A stretch of DNA of 32,671 nt from Psychrobacillus soli (GTDB lineage Bacteria > Bacillota > Bacilli > Bacillales_A > Planococcaceae), in NCBI RefSeq assembly GCF_006861775.1, contig NZ_VDGG01000044.1, positions 1-32,671 of the forward strand, in the 5' to 3' direction. Of the stretch, positions 1 to 7,908 are shown piece by piece (position 1 is the stretch's first letter; the number at the start of each line of letters is the position of its first letter). The position numbers and the translations under genes are program-made. The notes beneath the pieces were generated by a model. That model made no database searches and was not told where the DNA came from. It saw nothing but the letters and a program-made list of their open reading frames with translations.

Positions 1-95
1 TGAGACTTCACAACGACGCCTAAGCGGCGGTGAAGGCTCATCGCTCACCCCACGGAAAGCGTCCGCCCTGCAGCGAAAATCCCAGCGAACACTTT
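1..95. repeat. Probable dispersed extragenic repeat (partial)
   Basis: This stretch is clearly more GC-rich than its surroundings, is non-coding, and contains a small hairpin around CGCCTAAGCGGCG (about 18-30). The wording (CACGGAAAGCGTCCGCCCTGCAGCGAAAA) resembles an extragenic repeat I recall from many Bacillaceae genomes, but no second copy lies in this window, so the repeat call rests on memory and composition. It is cut by the window start and lies just downstream of the ysgA stop. Confidence 0.4.
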
Positions 96-134
96 ATTCA
101 ACGCACTACTGCGCAATATGACCTCTCTCGAAAA

Positions 135-896
135 TTATAAAGCTAAACCATACAAAAGTATTCCTGTTGCTACTGCCACATTTAACGATTCCGCTTGTCC
201 TATAAGGGGTACAATAATATTCTGATCTGTTTGCTCTAATAGCTCTTTGTTAATGCCGCTACCTTCATTTCCAACGATTAATGCAAAACTTTTACTTTTT
301 GTCACTTCGTTAAATGGAGTCGAATTTTCAAACGCCGTTCCGAAGACGGTTACTTGTCGATTTTTCAATGCGTCGACCCATTCATGTAAATCCCCTTTTA
401 CAATTGGGATATGGAAATGAGATCCTTGTGCGGAACGTAATGTTTTCGGATTATATGCATCGGCCGAACCTTTTCCTAGAATAACCGCATCGATTCCTGC
501 CGCATCTGCCGTGCGAATCATCGTCCCAATATTCCCAGGATCTTGCACGGCATCTATTAATAACAGGCGATTCCATTTCTGTTGCACTTGTTCACTTACC
601 GTTTGTTGTTTACAATGCGCAAATATTCCTTGTGTATGCTCTGTTTCAGCAAGTTCTTTTTTTATAACATCATTTATTTCTACAATTTCTAAATTATCTA
701 CATCCCAATTTGCTGGAATCTCGCTCGTATCGCTTATCATAATCGTTAAGACATTTTCTTTTTGCTTGATCGCTTCTTCGACTAAGTGATAGCCTTCTAT
801 AATGAATTCACCTGTTTTATCTCGTTCTTTTCGAACACTTAATAGTTTTTTCCAATGCTTCACAAGGGAATTTTGGGGAGATTCGATTCGTTTCAT
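135..896 (-). CDS. ysgA: TrmH/SpoU-family RNA 2'-O-methyltransferase
   Basis: A 253-residue protein of the SPOUT class, which transfers a methyl group from S-adenosylmethionine to a ribose 2'-OH in rRNA or tRNA. The N-terminal 90 residues form the SpoU substrate-binding part (ESPQNSLVKHWKKL start, then EGYHLVEEA). The C-terminal domain carries the knot motifs: DAVQDPGNIGTMIRTADAAG at about 115-135, GNEGSGI near 212, and VPLIGQAESLNVAVA near 230. The ATG start has a short upstream leader. It is divergent from sspI; the ysgA-sspI pairing is the usual Bacillus arrangement, where pheS is normally next to ysgA. Its exact RNA target is not known from sequence. Confidence 0.9.
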   Translation of the reverse strand: MKRIESPQNSLVKHWKKLLSVRKERDKTGEFIIEGYHLVEEAIKQKENVLTIMISDTSEIPANWDVDNLEIVEINDVIKKELAETEHTQGIFAHCKQQTVSEQVQQKWNRLLLIDAVQDPGNIGTMIRTADAAGIDAVILGKGSADAYNPKTLRSAQGSHFHIPIVKGDLHEWVDALKNRQVTVFGTAFENSTPFNEVTKSKSFALIVGNEGSGINKELLEQTDQNIIVPLIGQAESLNVAVATGILLYGLAL

Positions 897-986
897 TTAT
901 ATGTAACCGCCTTTTTTATTTAATAGTACCAAATTCATGTATAGCTTGCGAGAGTTTGGAAAAGATAATTACGAGGAGTGATGAAA

Positions 987-1193
987 ATGGATTTTCAAAT
1001 TAGAGAAGCGATTTCAACCAATTTAAAAGGTAATTCAGCATCAGATATTCGTGATGTAGTGGAAGATGCCGTTCAAAGAGGAGAAGAACATCTTCTACCT
1101 GGACTAGGTGTTATCTTCGAAAAATGGTGGAAAATGGCGGATGACACAAAGCGAAATTCCGTATTAAATGAAATCGCAACTGCATTTAAATAA
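987..1193 (+). CDS. sspI: Small acid-soluble spore protein SspI
   Basis: A 68-residue spore protein of the SspI family, made in the forespore. It contains the family signature GEEHLLPGLGVIFE in the middle and a short charged tail. The family is usually about 70 residues, so the gene is complete. Three in-frame starts are possible (GTG 978, ATG 981, ATG 987). The ribosome site GAGGAG at 973-978 sits about 8 bases before ATG 987, so 987 is preferred. A strong bidirectional terminator follows. A forespore sigma-G promoter is expected in the gap to ysgA, but I could not define it confidently. Confidence 0.88.
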   Translation: MDFQIREAISTNLKGNSASDIRDVVEDAVQRGEEHLLPGLGVIFEKWWKMADDTKRNSVLNEIATAFK

Positions 1194-1197
1194 AAAC

Positions 1198-1237
1198 AAT
1201 CCGTGAAGAAATACTAATCTTCACGGATTTTTTTTAT
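1198..1237. terminator. Bidirectional rho-independent terminator
   Basis: A perfect 12-bp stem (AATCCGTGAAGA / TCTTCACGGATT) encloses an 8-base loop, followed by a run of T on the plus strand and preceded by A-rich sequence for the minus strand. It separates sspI (plus) from the converging end of the catabolic operon (minus). Confidence 0.9.
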
Positions 1238-1530
1238 TACTCCTCTTCGTCTGTCACATGTTTTCGTACATGAACATAAAAAATAAGATATTGCGCTAAT
1301 GATAGAACAACAATTAGTAATTTAGAGGTAGGAAAAAGTAAATGAAAAACTGCCGAAAGAGGTAATGACCATGTGAAGAAAGTATAAACTTTCTGTGTTG
1401 CTACTATTGTAATCATAACGCTTGAGAGAAGCCCCCAAGACATAGGAAAGGCAGCTCCTTCTCCAGTCTTATGTCTTCGGTTCTCCCTTATTAAAATGCC
1501 TATACTTGTCTGCCTATAGCTTTCTTTCAA
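1237..1530 (-). CDS. Small hydrophobic membrane protein, unknown function
   Basis: A 97-residue open frame, or 68 residues if translation begins at the internal ATG at 1443. I do not recognise the family. From the internal Met onward it is strongly hydrophobic with two or three possible membrane segments (WGLLSSVMITIVATQKVYTF, then a stretch around PLSAVFHLLF, then KLLIVVLSLAQYLIFYVHV), ending in a charged tail HVTDEEE. The first 29 residues are basic and polar. The long form would start at a TTG with only a weak ribosome site; the 1443 ATG has AAGGAG 11 bases upstream. It begins 7 bases after the thiolase stop, so it may be the last gene of the operon, or an older backbone gene. Confidence 0.45.
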   Translation of the reverse strand: MKESYRQTSIGILIRENRRHKTGEGAAFPMSWGLLSSVMITIVATQKVYTFFTWSLPLSAVFHLLFPTSKLLIVVLSLAQYLIFYVHVRKHVTDEEE

Positions 1531-1537
1531 CTAATTT

Positions 1538-2716
1538 TTACTCACGTTCAATAATCGTAGCTATTCCTTGCCCGCCACCAATACATGCGGTGATGAGTGC
1601 GTATTTCTTCTCGGTTCTTCTTAATTCATAAATTGCCTTCGTTACAAGAATACCTCCTGTAGCTCCTAAAGGATGTCCATGCGCAATTGCTCCCCCATTG
1701 ACATTCACTTTTGACATATCCATTTGCAATTCTTTATTACAGGCTAATACTTGCGCCGCAAATGCCTCATTTAGTTCGATAATATCCATTTCTTCCAATG
1801 AAAGTCCGGCTTTTTCTAGCACCTTTTTCGTTGCGGGAACAGGACCAATTCCCATAATGTTCGGATCAACCCCCGCTAAGGCATGTGCACAAATTTTTGC
1901 CAAAGGTTTAATCCCTAATTCGTCTGCTTTTTCTCTGGACATAATCACAACTACTGACGCTGCATCGTTTAATCCGGAACTGCTACCTGCTGTAACAGAT
2001 CCCCCTTCGAGAAATACCGGTCTCAGTTTTGACAAACCTTCCATCGAGGTTTCTGGGCGAGGATGCTCATCTACTTTAAATTCATTTTCTTCGTCCATTC
2101 GAAATGGGACCTTAATCGGTATGATTTGTTCATCAAATCGACCCTCTGCGATAGCTTTCGCCATTTTTTGTTGGCTTTGAAAAGCGAATTCATCTTGCTC
2201 CTCTCGACTGATATCATATTTCTTGGCTAAGTTTTCTGCCGTGATTCCCATAGGAGGATCACCGATTTCTTTTGGTGATAATTTAGATGGTCTAAATTTT
2301 GGAAGTGCTGATGAATAACCTTTTTCAGGTTTGTCCATTAAATACGGAGCTCGACTCATACTCTCTACTCCACCTGCTATATAAACATCTCCATCTCCAG
2401 CCCATATAGCTTGCGCAGCTAAATTGATAGCATTGATACCAGAACCGCATTGACGATCGATTGTTAATCCCGGAAGTTGAATACCCAAACCGGTCTGAAG
2501 TGCTGTAAGTCTCGCAAGGTTACCACCGCCAGACAAAACATTTCCAATAATTACATCATCAATAATTTCTGCATCAATATTCGCTCGTTTAACCGCCTCT
2601 TTAATCACTTCCGCACCAAAAACATGTGAAGGAACCGATGAAAGTGCACCACCTTGCCTTCCAATTGCTGTTCGAACCGCAGAAACAATTACCGCATCTC
2701 TATTAATTGAACCCAT
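1538..2716 (-). CDS. Thiolase (acetyl-CoA acyltransferase)
   Basis: A 392-residue thiolase, the usual family length, catalysing thiolytic cleavage of 3-ketoacyl-CoA. The nucleophilic cysteine is C90 in DRQCGSG. The second active-site elements are H348 in GHPLGATG and C378 in ACIGGGQG; these positions match the numbering of the classical Zoogloea enzyme (C89/H348/C378). It lies 5 bases downstream of the MaoC-type hydratase and completes a beta-oxidation set with the hydratase pair and the SDR. In this context it most likely releases acetyl-CoA or propionyl-CoA from the acid left after ring cleavage; the chain specificity cannot be read. The ATG sits directly against AAAGGGG, an unusually tight ribosome site. 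Confidence 0.92.
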   Translation of the reverse strand: MGSINRDAVIVSAVRTAIGRQGGALSSVPSHVFGAEVIKEAVKRANIDAEIIDDVIIGNVLSGGGNLARLTALQTGLGIQLPGLTIDRQCGSGINAINLAAQAIWAGDGDVYIAGGVESMSRAPYLMDKPEKGYSSALPKFRPSKLSPKEIGDPPMGITAENLAKKYDISREEQDEFAFQSQQKMAKAIAEGRFDEQIIPIKVPFRMDEENEFKVDEHPRPETSMEGLSKLRPVFLEGGSVTAGSSSGLNDAASVVVIMSREKADELGIKPLAKICAHALAGVDPNIMGIGPVPATKKVLEKAGLSLEEMDIIELNEAFAAQVLACNKELQMDMSKVNVNGGAIAHGHPLGATGGILVTKAIYELRRTEKKYALITACIGGGQGIATIIERE

Positions 2717-2721
2717 CCCCT

Positions 2722-3138
2722 TTATATAATGAATTTATGATCTGTTTTAAAAATAATTTGTCCTTTCAATACTTCTACTTTATTCTGATTTACTGCCGAG
2801 ACATCAAATATCATATTGTCCGATTCACGCTCAGTTAAGGTCGCTTTTAAAGTTATTACATCGCCAACAAATACCATTCCTCTAAAACGAATGGAGTAAT
2901 CTTGAATAAATCCTTCGTTCATGTAAGGCGAAAAAATTTTTGCTAAATTTCCCATTGTCCACATGCCATGTGCAATAATCTGAGGTAATCCGGCTTTCTT
3001 TGCCTCTTCATCAATCGTATGAATCGGATTAAAATCTCCAGATGCTCCAGCATATTTGATCAAATCCAAACGATGGACTGGATCTAATTGAATACTACCT
3101 AAAGTTTCACCTTTTTCAAGATTGCTAATTGTGCTCAA
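2722..3138 (-). CDS. MaoC-like (R)-specific enoyl-CoA hydratase subunit
   Basis: A 138-residue single hot-dog domain. The catalytic hydratase-2 motif is present: D35 and H40 in GASGDFNPIH, followed by the conserved HGMWTMGNLAK segment. It starts with TTG at 3138; this start overlaps the upstream gene's stop (TTGA), with AGGG about 8 bases before it. The partner gene just upstream encodes the FAS1-like/MaoC-N half, so the two probably form a heteromeric hydratase such as HadAB or ChsH1-ChsH2 types, with this subunit carrying the catalytic dyad. It probably hydrates the enoyl-CoA made by the acyl-CoA dehydrogenase pair. Translational coupling suggests fixed stoichiometry. Confidence 0.85.
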   Translation of the reverse strand: MSTISNLEKGETLGSIQLDPVHRLDLIKYAGASGDFNPIHTIDEEAKKAGLPQIIAHGMWTMGNLAKIFSPYMNEGFIQDYSIRFRGMVFVGDVITLKATLTERESDNMIFDVSAVNQNKVEVLKGQIIFKTDHKFII

Positions 3139-3584
3139 AGTATCAACCCTTTCCTAACAACTTCATTTAGGATAAGTATCTGCTCATCAGTGTAAATAAG
3201 ATCTCGGTTTAAATCTTCACCATATCGTTTGGTGACTAAGAACCCCATACTTCCATTATTACCAAACTTTTCATAATAGTCTTTTATTTCAAAATGACAA
3301 AAAATCTCTTCTCCTACAAAAAGAGGCCGATAATAATGAAAAGATTGTTCACCGTGAATCAAGCCCTTAGTAGGAAGATGCAGTTCAGGGATCACCCCAT
3401 AGTCTAACGTAAAAGGAAACGTCGGAGGTGCAATTCTCCTTTTGTACCTTGATTTTTTCCCCGTCACTTCATCTATATACAGCGGGGATGGATCGCCTAT
3501 CGAAAAAGCAAAGTTTTTAACTGCACCCGCTTCAACTGTATTTTTCACTTTTTTTGACTTTTTACCGATTATCCCCTTCAACAT
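3135..3584 (-). CDS. FAS1-like/MaoC N-terminal-type hydratase partner subunit
   Basis: A 149-residue protein that matches the N-terminal hot-dog half of two-domain hydratases (FAS1_DH/MaoC-N type): GAVKNFAFSIGDPSPLYID near 25-43, then APPTFPFTLDYG and LIHGEQSFHYYRPLFVGE. It lacks the D-x4-H dyad, which is on the next gene, so it is expected to act as the structural and acyl-binding partner. A Met at 3602 is possible, but ATG 3584 has AAGGTG at proper spacing and is preferred. It overlaps the downstream MaoC gene by four bases and follows the SDR gene by 23 bases. Confidence 0.8.
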   Translation of the reverse strand: MLKGIIGKKSKKVKNTVEAGAVKNFAFSIGDPSPLYIDEVTGKKSRYKRRIAPPTFPFTLDYGVIPELHLPTKGLIHGEQSFHYYRPLFVGEEIFCHFEIKDYYEKFGNNGSMGFLVTKRYGEDLNRDLIYTDEQILILNEVVRKGLIL

Positions 3585-3607
3585 TTTCGCACCTTCTTTC
3601 ATAAAAC

Positions 3608-4372
3608 TTAATTTACAGGTCCCCCTGCGACATAAAGCACTTGCCCACTAACAAAAGAGGATTTTTCATCTGCAAAAAATAAAATAGCGTTCGAAATATC
3701 TTTTGGTTTTCCACTTCTTGCGACTGGAATTTGTGCAACGGCATTACCGATTAAATCGTCAAATGAAACCCCAATTCTTGCAGCTGTCGCTTTTGTCATA
3801 TCCGTTTCTATAAAACCCGGTGCAACGGCATTTACTGTAATGCCAAACTTACCAATTTCAATCGCAAGTGTTTTTGTAAAACCTTGTAATCCTGCTTTTG
3901 CAGTGGAATAATTCGATTGTCCTCTATTCCCCAATGCGGATGTAGAAGAAATATTGATAATTCTTCCGTATTTTTTTTTCGTCATGTACTCTTGTGCTGC
4001 ACGGGCAGTGTAGAATGCGCCTTTTAAATGCACATCTATTACTGTAGTCCAGTCCTCATCGGTCATTTTAAACAGCATATTATCTCGAGTAACCCCAGCA
4101 TTATTTACCAAAATATCAATAGATCCAAAAGCTTCATTTACCTCTTTCATCGCAAGTGCAATCTCTTCTTGGTTCGTTACACTTGCAAGCTTTGCATACA
4201 CTGGGTAGCCTTTTTCTTTCAGTTCCGCCTCTGTTTTCGTCAATGCCTCTTGGTCCAAATCAACGATTGCAACATTGGCTCCTTCTTGTGCAAATTGTTC
4301 TACAATCGCTTTTCCAATCCCACGACTTCCTCCAGTAACAAATGCAGTTCTTCCTTTAAAACGATTTTCCAT
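3608..4372 (-). CDS. Short-chain dehydrogenase/reductase, FabG-like
   Basis: A 254-residue classical SDR that would oxidise a 3-hydroxyacyl-CoA to the 3-ketoacyl-CoA, or work in reverse as a FabG reductase. The cofactor site is TGGSRGIG at 13-20, then NNAG at about 90-93, and the catalytic residues are Ser142 (NISSTS), Tyr155 and Lys159 (YSTAK). The acidic residue in VDLD near 38-40 favours NAD(H) over NADP(H). The usual helix Asn before LKG is replaced by His (DVHLKG). An upstream extension to 4438 is open, but GGCGGAGG lies 8 bases before ATG 4372, so that start is chosen. It heads the hydratase-thiolase group. Confidence 0.85.
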   Translation of the reverse strand: MENRFKGRTAFVTGGSRGIGKAIVEQFAQEGANVAIVDLDQEALTKTEAELKEKGYPVYAKLASVTNQEEIALAMKEVNEAFGSIDILVNNAGVTRDNMLFKMTDEDWTTVIDVHLKGAFYTARAAQEYMTKKKYGRIINISSTSALGNRGQSNYSTAKAGLQGFTKTLAIEIGKFGITVNAVAPGFIETDMTKATAARIGVSFDDLIGNAVAQIPVARSGKPKDISNAILFFADEKSSFVSGQVLYVAGGPVN

Positions 4373-4525
4373 TAGCATTTCCTCCGCCTTTGTTTTATCC
4401 GTTTTATATGTTTCAATTAATTTCCACATAATTTTCAATCAATTACAAGAAATGAAGACAAATAGTTAACTACCCTGCTTCATTATTTCAAACCAAGTCT
4501 TCCAATTTAGAATACGAAAGTGGAG

Positions 4526-4708
4526 TTAGCTATGATCTTCAAACGCCATTGCAATTCTTCCAAATGCTTCTTTAATAATCCCTCTTGGTGATGGAAGGCA
4601 AATCCTTTGATAGTTTAATCCTTCTTCTATGAATGCTTTACCATCCTGAAGAAGCACATTAGCTTGATTAAAAATAAAGTCATGTACCTCTTCTGGAGAA
4701 ATACCATA
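4526..4708 (-). pseudogene. C-terminal remnant of a MalY/PatB-type PLP aminotransferase
   Basis: Reading on the minus strand from 4708 to the TAA at 4526-4528 gives about 60 uninterrupted codons with no start codon and an in-frame stop just before. The translation (GISPEEVHDFIFNQANVLL, then DGKAFIEEG, NYQRICLPSPRGIIKEAFGRI) resembles the last 60 residues of MalY/PatB cystathionine beta-lyase-like aminotransferases, whose ends carry a GxxFxxxGxxxxRxxxxxPR pattern. The rest of the gene is missing. It fills most of the gap between the SDR and the aldolase gene; nothing else is visible there. It suggests that a deletion or insertion joined the aldolase module to the beta-oxidation module. Confidence 0.6.
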
Positions 4709-4734
4709 TCATCGTTATAGACGGTACCCAAAAC

Positions 4735-5763
4735 CTAAGGCTTAGGAGCTACAGCAAATTTCTTTTTAGTGATATTTGCAGCCACTTCGTAAATAAGATC
4801 TTCCTGACCACCGACTGCTTTCATTTTGCCTAATTCAACCAAGATATCTCTTTCATCAATATTGAACCTTTTCGCTGCTTTTTCTGTATGCAGGAGGAAA
4901 CTGGAATATACTCCAGAGTATCCCATCATTAGGCTCGAACCAGTAACCTCTTGAGGTCGTGGCATATATTTTGCTACAACGTCATTTGCGACGTCAAGGA
5001 TTTTGTAAAGGTCAACTCCTGTGTTATATTCCATTTTTTCTAGCACGGCAACCATTACTTCTGTTTGAGTGTTACCACTTCCCGCACCCAATGCACGTAA
5101 ACTTCCATCAATATAGGTAGCACCTGCTTGCACTGCAGCAAGTGTATTCGCCATTGCCATCGATAAGTTGTTATGGCCGTGGAATCCAATCTCAATCGAA
5201 AGTTCATTCTTTAGTGCAGTAATTCTTTCTGTAACTTCATGCGGTAAGAGTGCACCAGCCGAGTCCGTTACATAAACAACTTCCGCCCCATAACTTTCAA
5301 AGAGTTTTGCTTGTTCAACGAGTTTTTCAATGGAGGCCATATGGGCCATCATTAAAAATCCGATTGTTTTTAAGCCAAGTTCGCGCGCTAGCGTAATATG
5401 CTGCTTAGCGACATCTGCTTCTGTCACATGGGTTGCTATACGTACCATCTTTGCGCCTGCTTTTACAGCGTCATTTAGGTCATATTTCGTTCCAATCCCA
5501 GGTATTAGCAGAACAGATACCTTTGCCTGACCGCATTCAGCTGCAGCAGTTTCAATTAATTCTAGCTCATTCACTTTGGAGAGACCGTATTGCATAGAAG
5601 AGCCACCTAAACCATCTCCATGTGATACCTCGAAATAATTCACGCCAGCCTTGTCCAAACCTCTTGCCGTTTCTCTTACTTGTTCTTTAGTAAACGCATG
5701 TCTCATGGAATGGCTACCATCACGGAGTGTTACGTCCACAATTTCAAAACTGCGGTTCGTCAT
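4735..5763 (-). CDS. 4-hydroxy-2-oxovalerate aldolase (DmpG/BphI family)
   Basis: A 342-residue DRE-TIM metallolyase that splits 4-hydroxy-2-oxopentanoate into pyruvate and acetaldehyde. The hallmark VTLRDGSHSMRHAF is at 11-24 (R14, D15), a metal-binding GFHGHNNLSMAMAN follows at about 195, and the C-terminal communication domain contains EVTGSSLMMGYSGVYSS. The family partner, acylating acetaldehyde dehydrogenase, ends one base upstream, fitting the known bifunctional complex in which acetaldehyde is channelled. AAGGAG lies 9 bases before the ATG, inside the end of the partner gene. Length and motifs are typical. It is the last step of the meta-cleavage lower pathway. Confidence 0.95.
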   Translation of the reverse strand: MTNRSFEIVDVTLRDGSHSMRHAFTKEQVRETARGLDKAGVNYFEVSHGDGLGGSSMQYGLSKVNELELIETAAAECGQAKVSVLLIPGIGTKYDLNDAVKAGAKMVRIATHVTEADVAKQHITLARELGLKTIGFLMMAHMASIEKLVEQAKLFESYGAEVVYVTDSAGALLPHEVTERITALKNELSIEIGFHGHNNLSMAMANTLAAVQAGATYIDGSLRALGAGSGNTQTEVMVAVLEKMEYNTGVDLYKILDVANDVVAKYMPRPQEVTGSSLMMGYSGVYSSFLLHTEKAAKRFNIDERDILVELGKMKAVGGQEDLIYEVAANITKKKFAVAPKP

Positions 5764-5764
5764 T

Positions 5765-6646
5765 TTACTTCACTCCTTCTTTCGCTCGTTGTAATGCTAA
5801 TTCATTCGCTACTCTCGTTGCCGCAGCTGTCATGATATCTAAGTTACCAGAATAAGTGGGGAAGAAGTCTCCTGCACCTTCGACTTCAACAAAGACAGTA
5901 ATCTCTTTTCCTGAGATTTGTGGTTCTGTATTCATCCGGTAACCAGGTACGTATGTTTGTACTTCCTTCACCATATCTTTAATAGATTGAAGGATTTCAG
6001 CTTCTTTACCTTCTTCTTCTATCGTTGCATGAATCGTGTCGCGCATAATAACTGGTGGCTCAGCCGGGTTTAGGATAATAATTGCTTTTCCTTTCTTTGC
6101 ACCACCGACTTTTTCAATTGCATTTGCTGTTGTCAGTGTAAATTCATCAATATTTGCTCGTGTACCAGGTCCTGCACTTTTGCTTGAGATTGTCGCAACA
6201 ATTTCCGCATAAGAAACTGGGGAGATACGATTAATTGCATGAATAATTGGAATGGTAGCTTGACCACCACAAGTAACTAAGTTAACATTTGGTTCGCTTT
6301 GTAATTGATCTAAATTCACTGATGGTACAACGAATGGTCCAATTGCAGCTGGTGTTAGGTCAAGTACTTGTTTTCCAATTGCGGTGAGCTTATCACTATG
6401 AGATTGATGAATCTTTGCAGATGTTGCGTCAAATACCATATCAAATTTGTCCGGATGTTCAAGAAGCCCATCGATACTTTTGGTTGTAGTAAGATAACCA
6501 CGTTCTTTCGCTAGACGCAACCCTTCAGAGTTAGGGTCAATTCCTGCAACCATTGTTAATTCTAATGCGTCTGATCGTTCAATTTTATACATTAAATCGG
6601 TTCCAATGTTACCTGAACCGAGTATAGCAACTTTAGATTTTGACAT
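5765..6646 (-). CDS. Acetaldehyde dehydrogenase, acylating (DmpF/BphJ family)
   Basis: A 293-residue enzyme turning acetaldehyde, NAD+ and CoA into acetyl-CoA. The Rossmann motif VAILGSGNIGTDL is at 6-18 and the thioester-forming cysteine is C126 in LVTCGGQAT. A second Met at 6652 is open but lies directly against the ribosome site; AAGGAGG fits ATG 6646 with normal spacing. It is paired with the aldolase (stop and start one base apart), as in Dmp, Bph and Hsa systems. Its ribosome site overlaps the stop of the decayed hydratase upstream, showing that the ancestral order was hydratase, dehydrogenase, aldolase. Confidence 0.95.
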   Translation of the reverse strand: MSKSKVAILGSGNIGTDLMYKIERSDALELTMVAGIDPNSEGLRLAKERGYLTTTKSIDGLLEHPDKFDMVFDATSAKIHQSHSDKLTAIGKQVLDLTPAAIGPFVVPSVNLDQLQSEPNVNLVTCGGQATIPIIHAINRISPVSYAEIVATISSKSAGPGTRANIDEFTLTTANAIEKVGGAKKGKAIIILNPAEPPVIMRDTIHATIEEEGKEAEILQSIKDMVKEVQTYVPGYRMNTEPQISGKEITVFVEVEGAGDFFPTYSGNLDIMTAAATRVANELALQRAKEGVK

Positions 6647-6657
6647 AAACATCCTCC

Positions 6658-6930
6658 TTATTTTTTAAACGTTGCTGAAACGGTTCCTAGATTTTTAAAT
6701 TCGGCTTTAAATTGATCTCCGTCTTCCATTGGAATAGCTTTTGACAAAGCCCCCGCTAGAATAATCTCTCCAGCGTTCAGTGAAATATAATAGACACCTA
6801 ACTCATTTGCTGCCAAGCAACTGCTTCAATCGGATTGCCCATTACAGGAGATCCGTACGCAGAATCTATTAATTCATTTTTCTATATAATGACATTCTCA
6901 CTTTAGGAATGTCGATTACACTTCGGTGGC
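6658..6930 (-). pseudogene. Decayed C-terminal part of a 2-keto-4-pentenoate hydratase
   Basis: The minus-strand translation in pieces (VIDIPKVRMSLYRK, NELIDSAYGSPVMGNPIEAVAW, then after a one-base loss NELGVYYISLNAGEIILAGA and LGTVSATFKK to a TAA at 6658-6660) follows the last 95 residues of the intact hydratase at 11252-12034. There are at least two frameshifts, one at an A-run near 6880 and one after AVAW. The N-terminal two thirds, including the metal ligands, are missing. It is joined directly to the decayed FAD-synthetase-like gene. This is the remnant of a second hydratase copy. Confidence 0.82.
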
Positions 6931-7315
6931 CATAAGTAAAATCAAATCCAGCTACTGCATGAATAACATTCATGCAGTAGCTAGATATAAATTGTTCCGG
7001 AAAGAGGGATAGAAAATCCTTATCAAACTTCACTACATACAAGCTATCAACACCCAGGGATTCTAAAATAGAAGCCTTTTTTGAAATTGGCATTAAATAA
7101 TACAATTCTGTATTGCCTTTTGATAAAATAGTTTTTGGGTGCGGGAAAAAGCTCATTACCGACAGTGAAGTACTTTTTTCTTTTGCGACATCACCCGCAG
7201 TCTTGATCATTTTTTATGTCCGTTATGAAGCTCATCAAAGAATCCCAATGCCATTACATTTGGTATGTTGTTTCCAGTATGCCAGGTTATTGGAATTTAA
7301 GAGTATTGTTTTCAT
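6931..7315 (-). pseudogene. Decayed FAD-synthetase-like gene, fused by deletion to the hydratase remnant
   Basis: Starting at ATG 7315 the product begins like the intact paralogue at 12068-12892 (MKTILLNSNNLAYWK), shifts frame near the NVMALGFFDELHNGH segment, shifts again in an A-run near 7212, and then runs open as MIKTAGDVAKEKSTSLSVMS and onward to AGFDFTYGH. Homology then jumps to the hydratase (RSVIDIPKVRMSLYR), so a deletion removed the 3' half of this gene and the 5' part of the hydratase. An AAGGAG lies upstream of 7315. It is clearly a second, non-functional copy; a 113-residue open frame remains (6869-7210) but lacks the nucleotide-binding start. Confidence 0.8.
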
Positions 7316-7347
7316 AAGGATTTTCTCACTCCTTCTTTTTGTTTCTT

Positions 7348-7833
7348 TTAATCAGAGTTAGCAGTTACTCCTGCCTTTTCCAATCTGCGATATTTTCCTT
7401 TGGAGAAAATAAGTGGTTCTCCGCCTTCTAAATGAACTTCCGTTACATGACCAATGAAAATAGTATGGTCTCCTTCCACATATTCTGATTTAACAGTACA
7501 AGTAATTTGTGCAATGGCCCCAGAAATTACCGGCTTACCATCTAAATAATCAAATTCAACTTTTTTTGCACTTTTTACCTGCCCAGCAAAAATCATTGAT
7601 AGATCTTGTTGTTCTTCAGAGAGGATGTTAACAGAGAAAAATCCACTCTCATTAATTTTATTTAACATATGAGCATCTTCTTTTAATGAGATAATAATAA
7701 GTCTTGGTTCTAGGGACTGCGACATGAAGGCATTTGCAGTCATTCCATGTGTACCCTCATTTGTTTCCGTTACAATTACAGTAACCCCAGTGGAAAAACT
7801 TCCCATTGCATTACGGAATAAACGATCTTCCAT
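7348..7833 (-). CDS. NAD(P)H:flavin oxidoreductase component (HpaC/HsaB-like)
   Basis: A 161-residue flavin reductase-like protein supplying reduced flavin to a partner oxygenase. Family features are FRNAMGSFSTGVTVIVT at 6-22, GMTANAFMSQSLEPRLIIIS at about 30-49 (flavin contacts), FFSVNILSEEQ and a C-terminal GHVTEVHLEGGEPL. Length and order fit HsaB/HpaC reductases of two-component monooxygenases. It is the only such reductase in the window, so it probably serves both ACAD-fold oxygenases. AAGGGGG stands about 7 bases before the ATG. It is separated from the upstream dioxygenase by 175 bases holding a long inverted repeat. Confidence 0.9.
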   Translation of the reverse strand: MEDRLFRNAMGSFSTGVTVIVTETNEGTHGMTANAFMSQSLEPRLIIISLKEDAHMLNKINESGFFSVNILSEEQQDLSMIFAGQVKSAKKVEFDYLDGKPVISGAIAQITCTVKSEYVEGDHTIFIGHVTEVHLEGGEPLIFSKGKYRRLEKAGVTANSD

Positions 7834-7908
7834 TTCAAAAGCCCCCTTAGAATTTTAAATTCAGTTGCATTCAACCTCAAGCCATAAATAAAGATAGAAA
7901 GTACCAGT

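Noticed and set aside
1698-2180. A 160-codon open frame on the plus strand inside the thiolase gene
   Set aside because: It is antisense to a gene with a full catalytic set; the translation is low in complexity and matches no family pattern.
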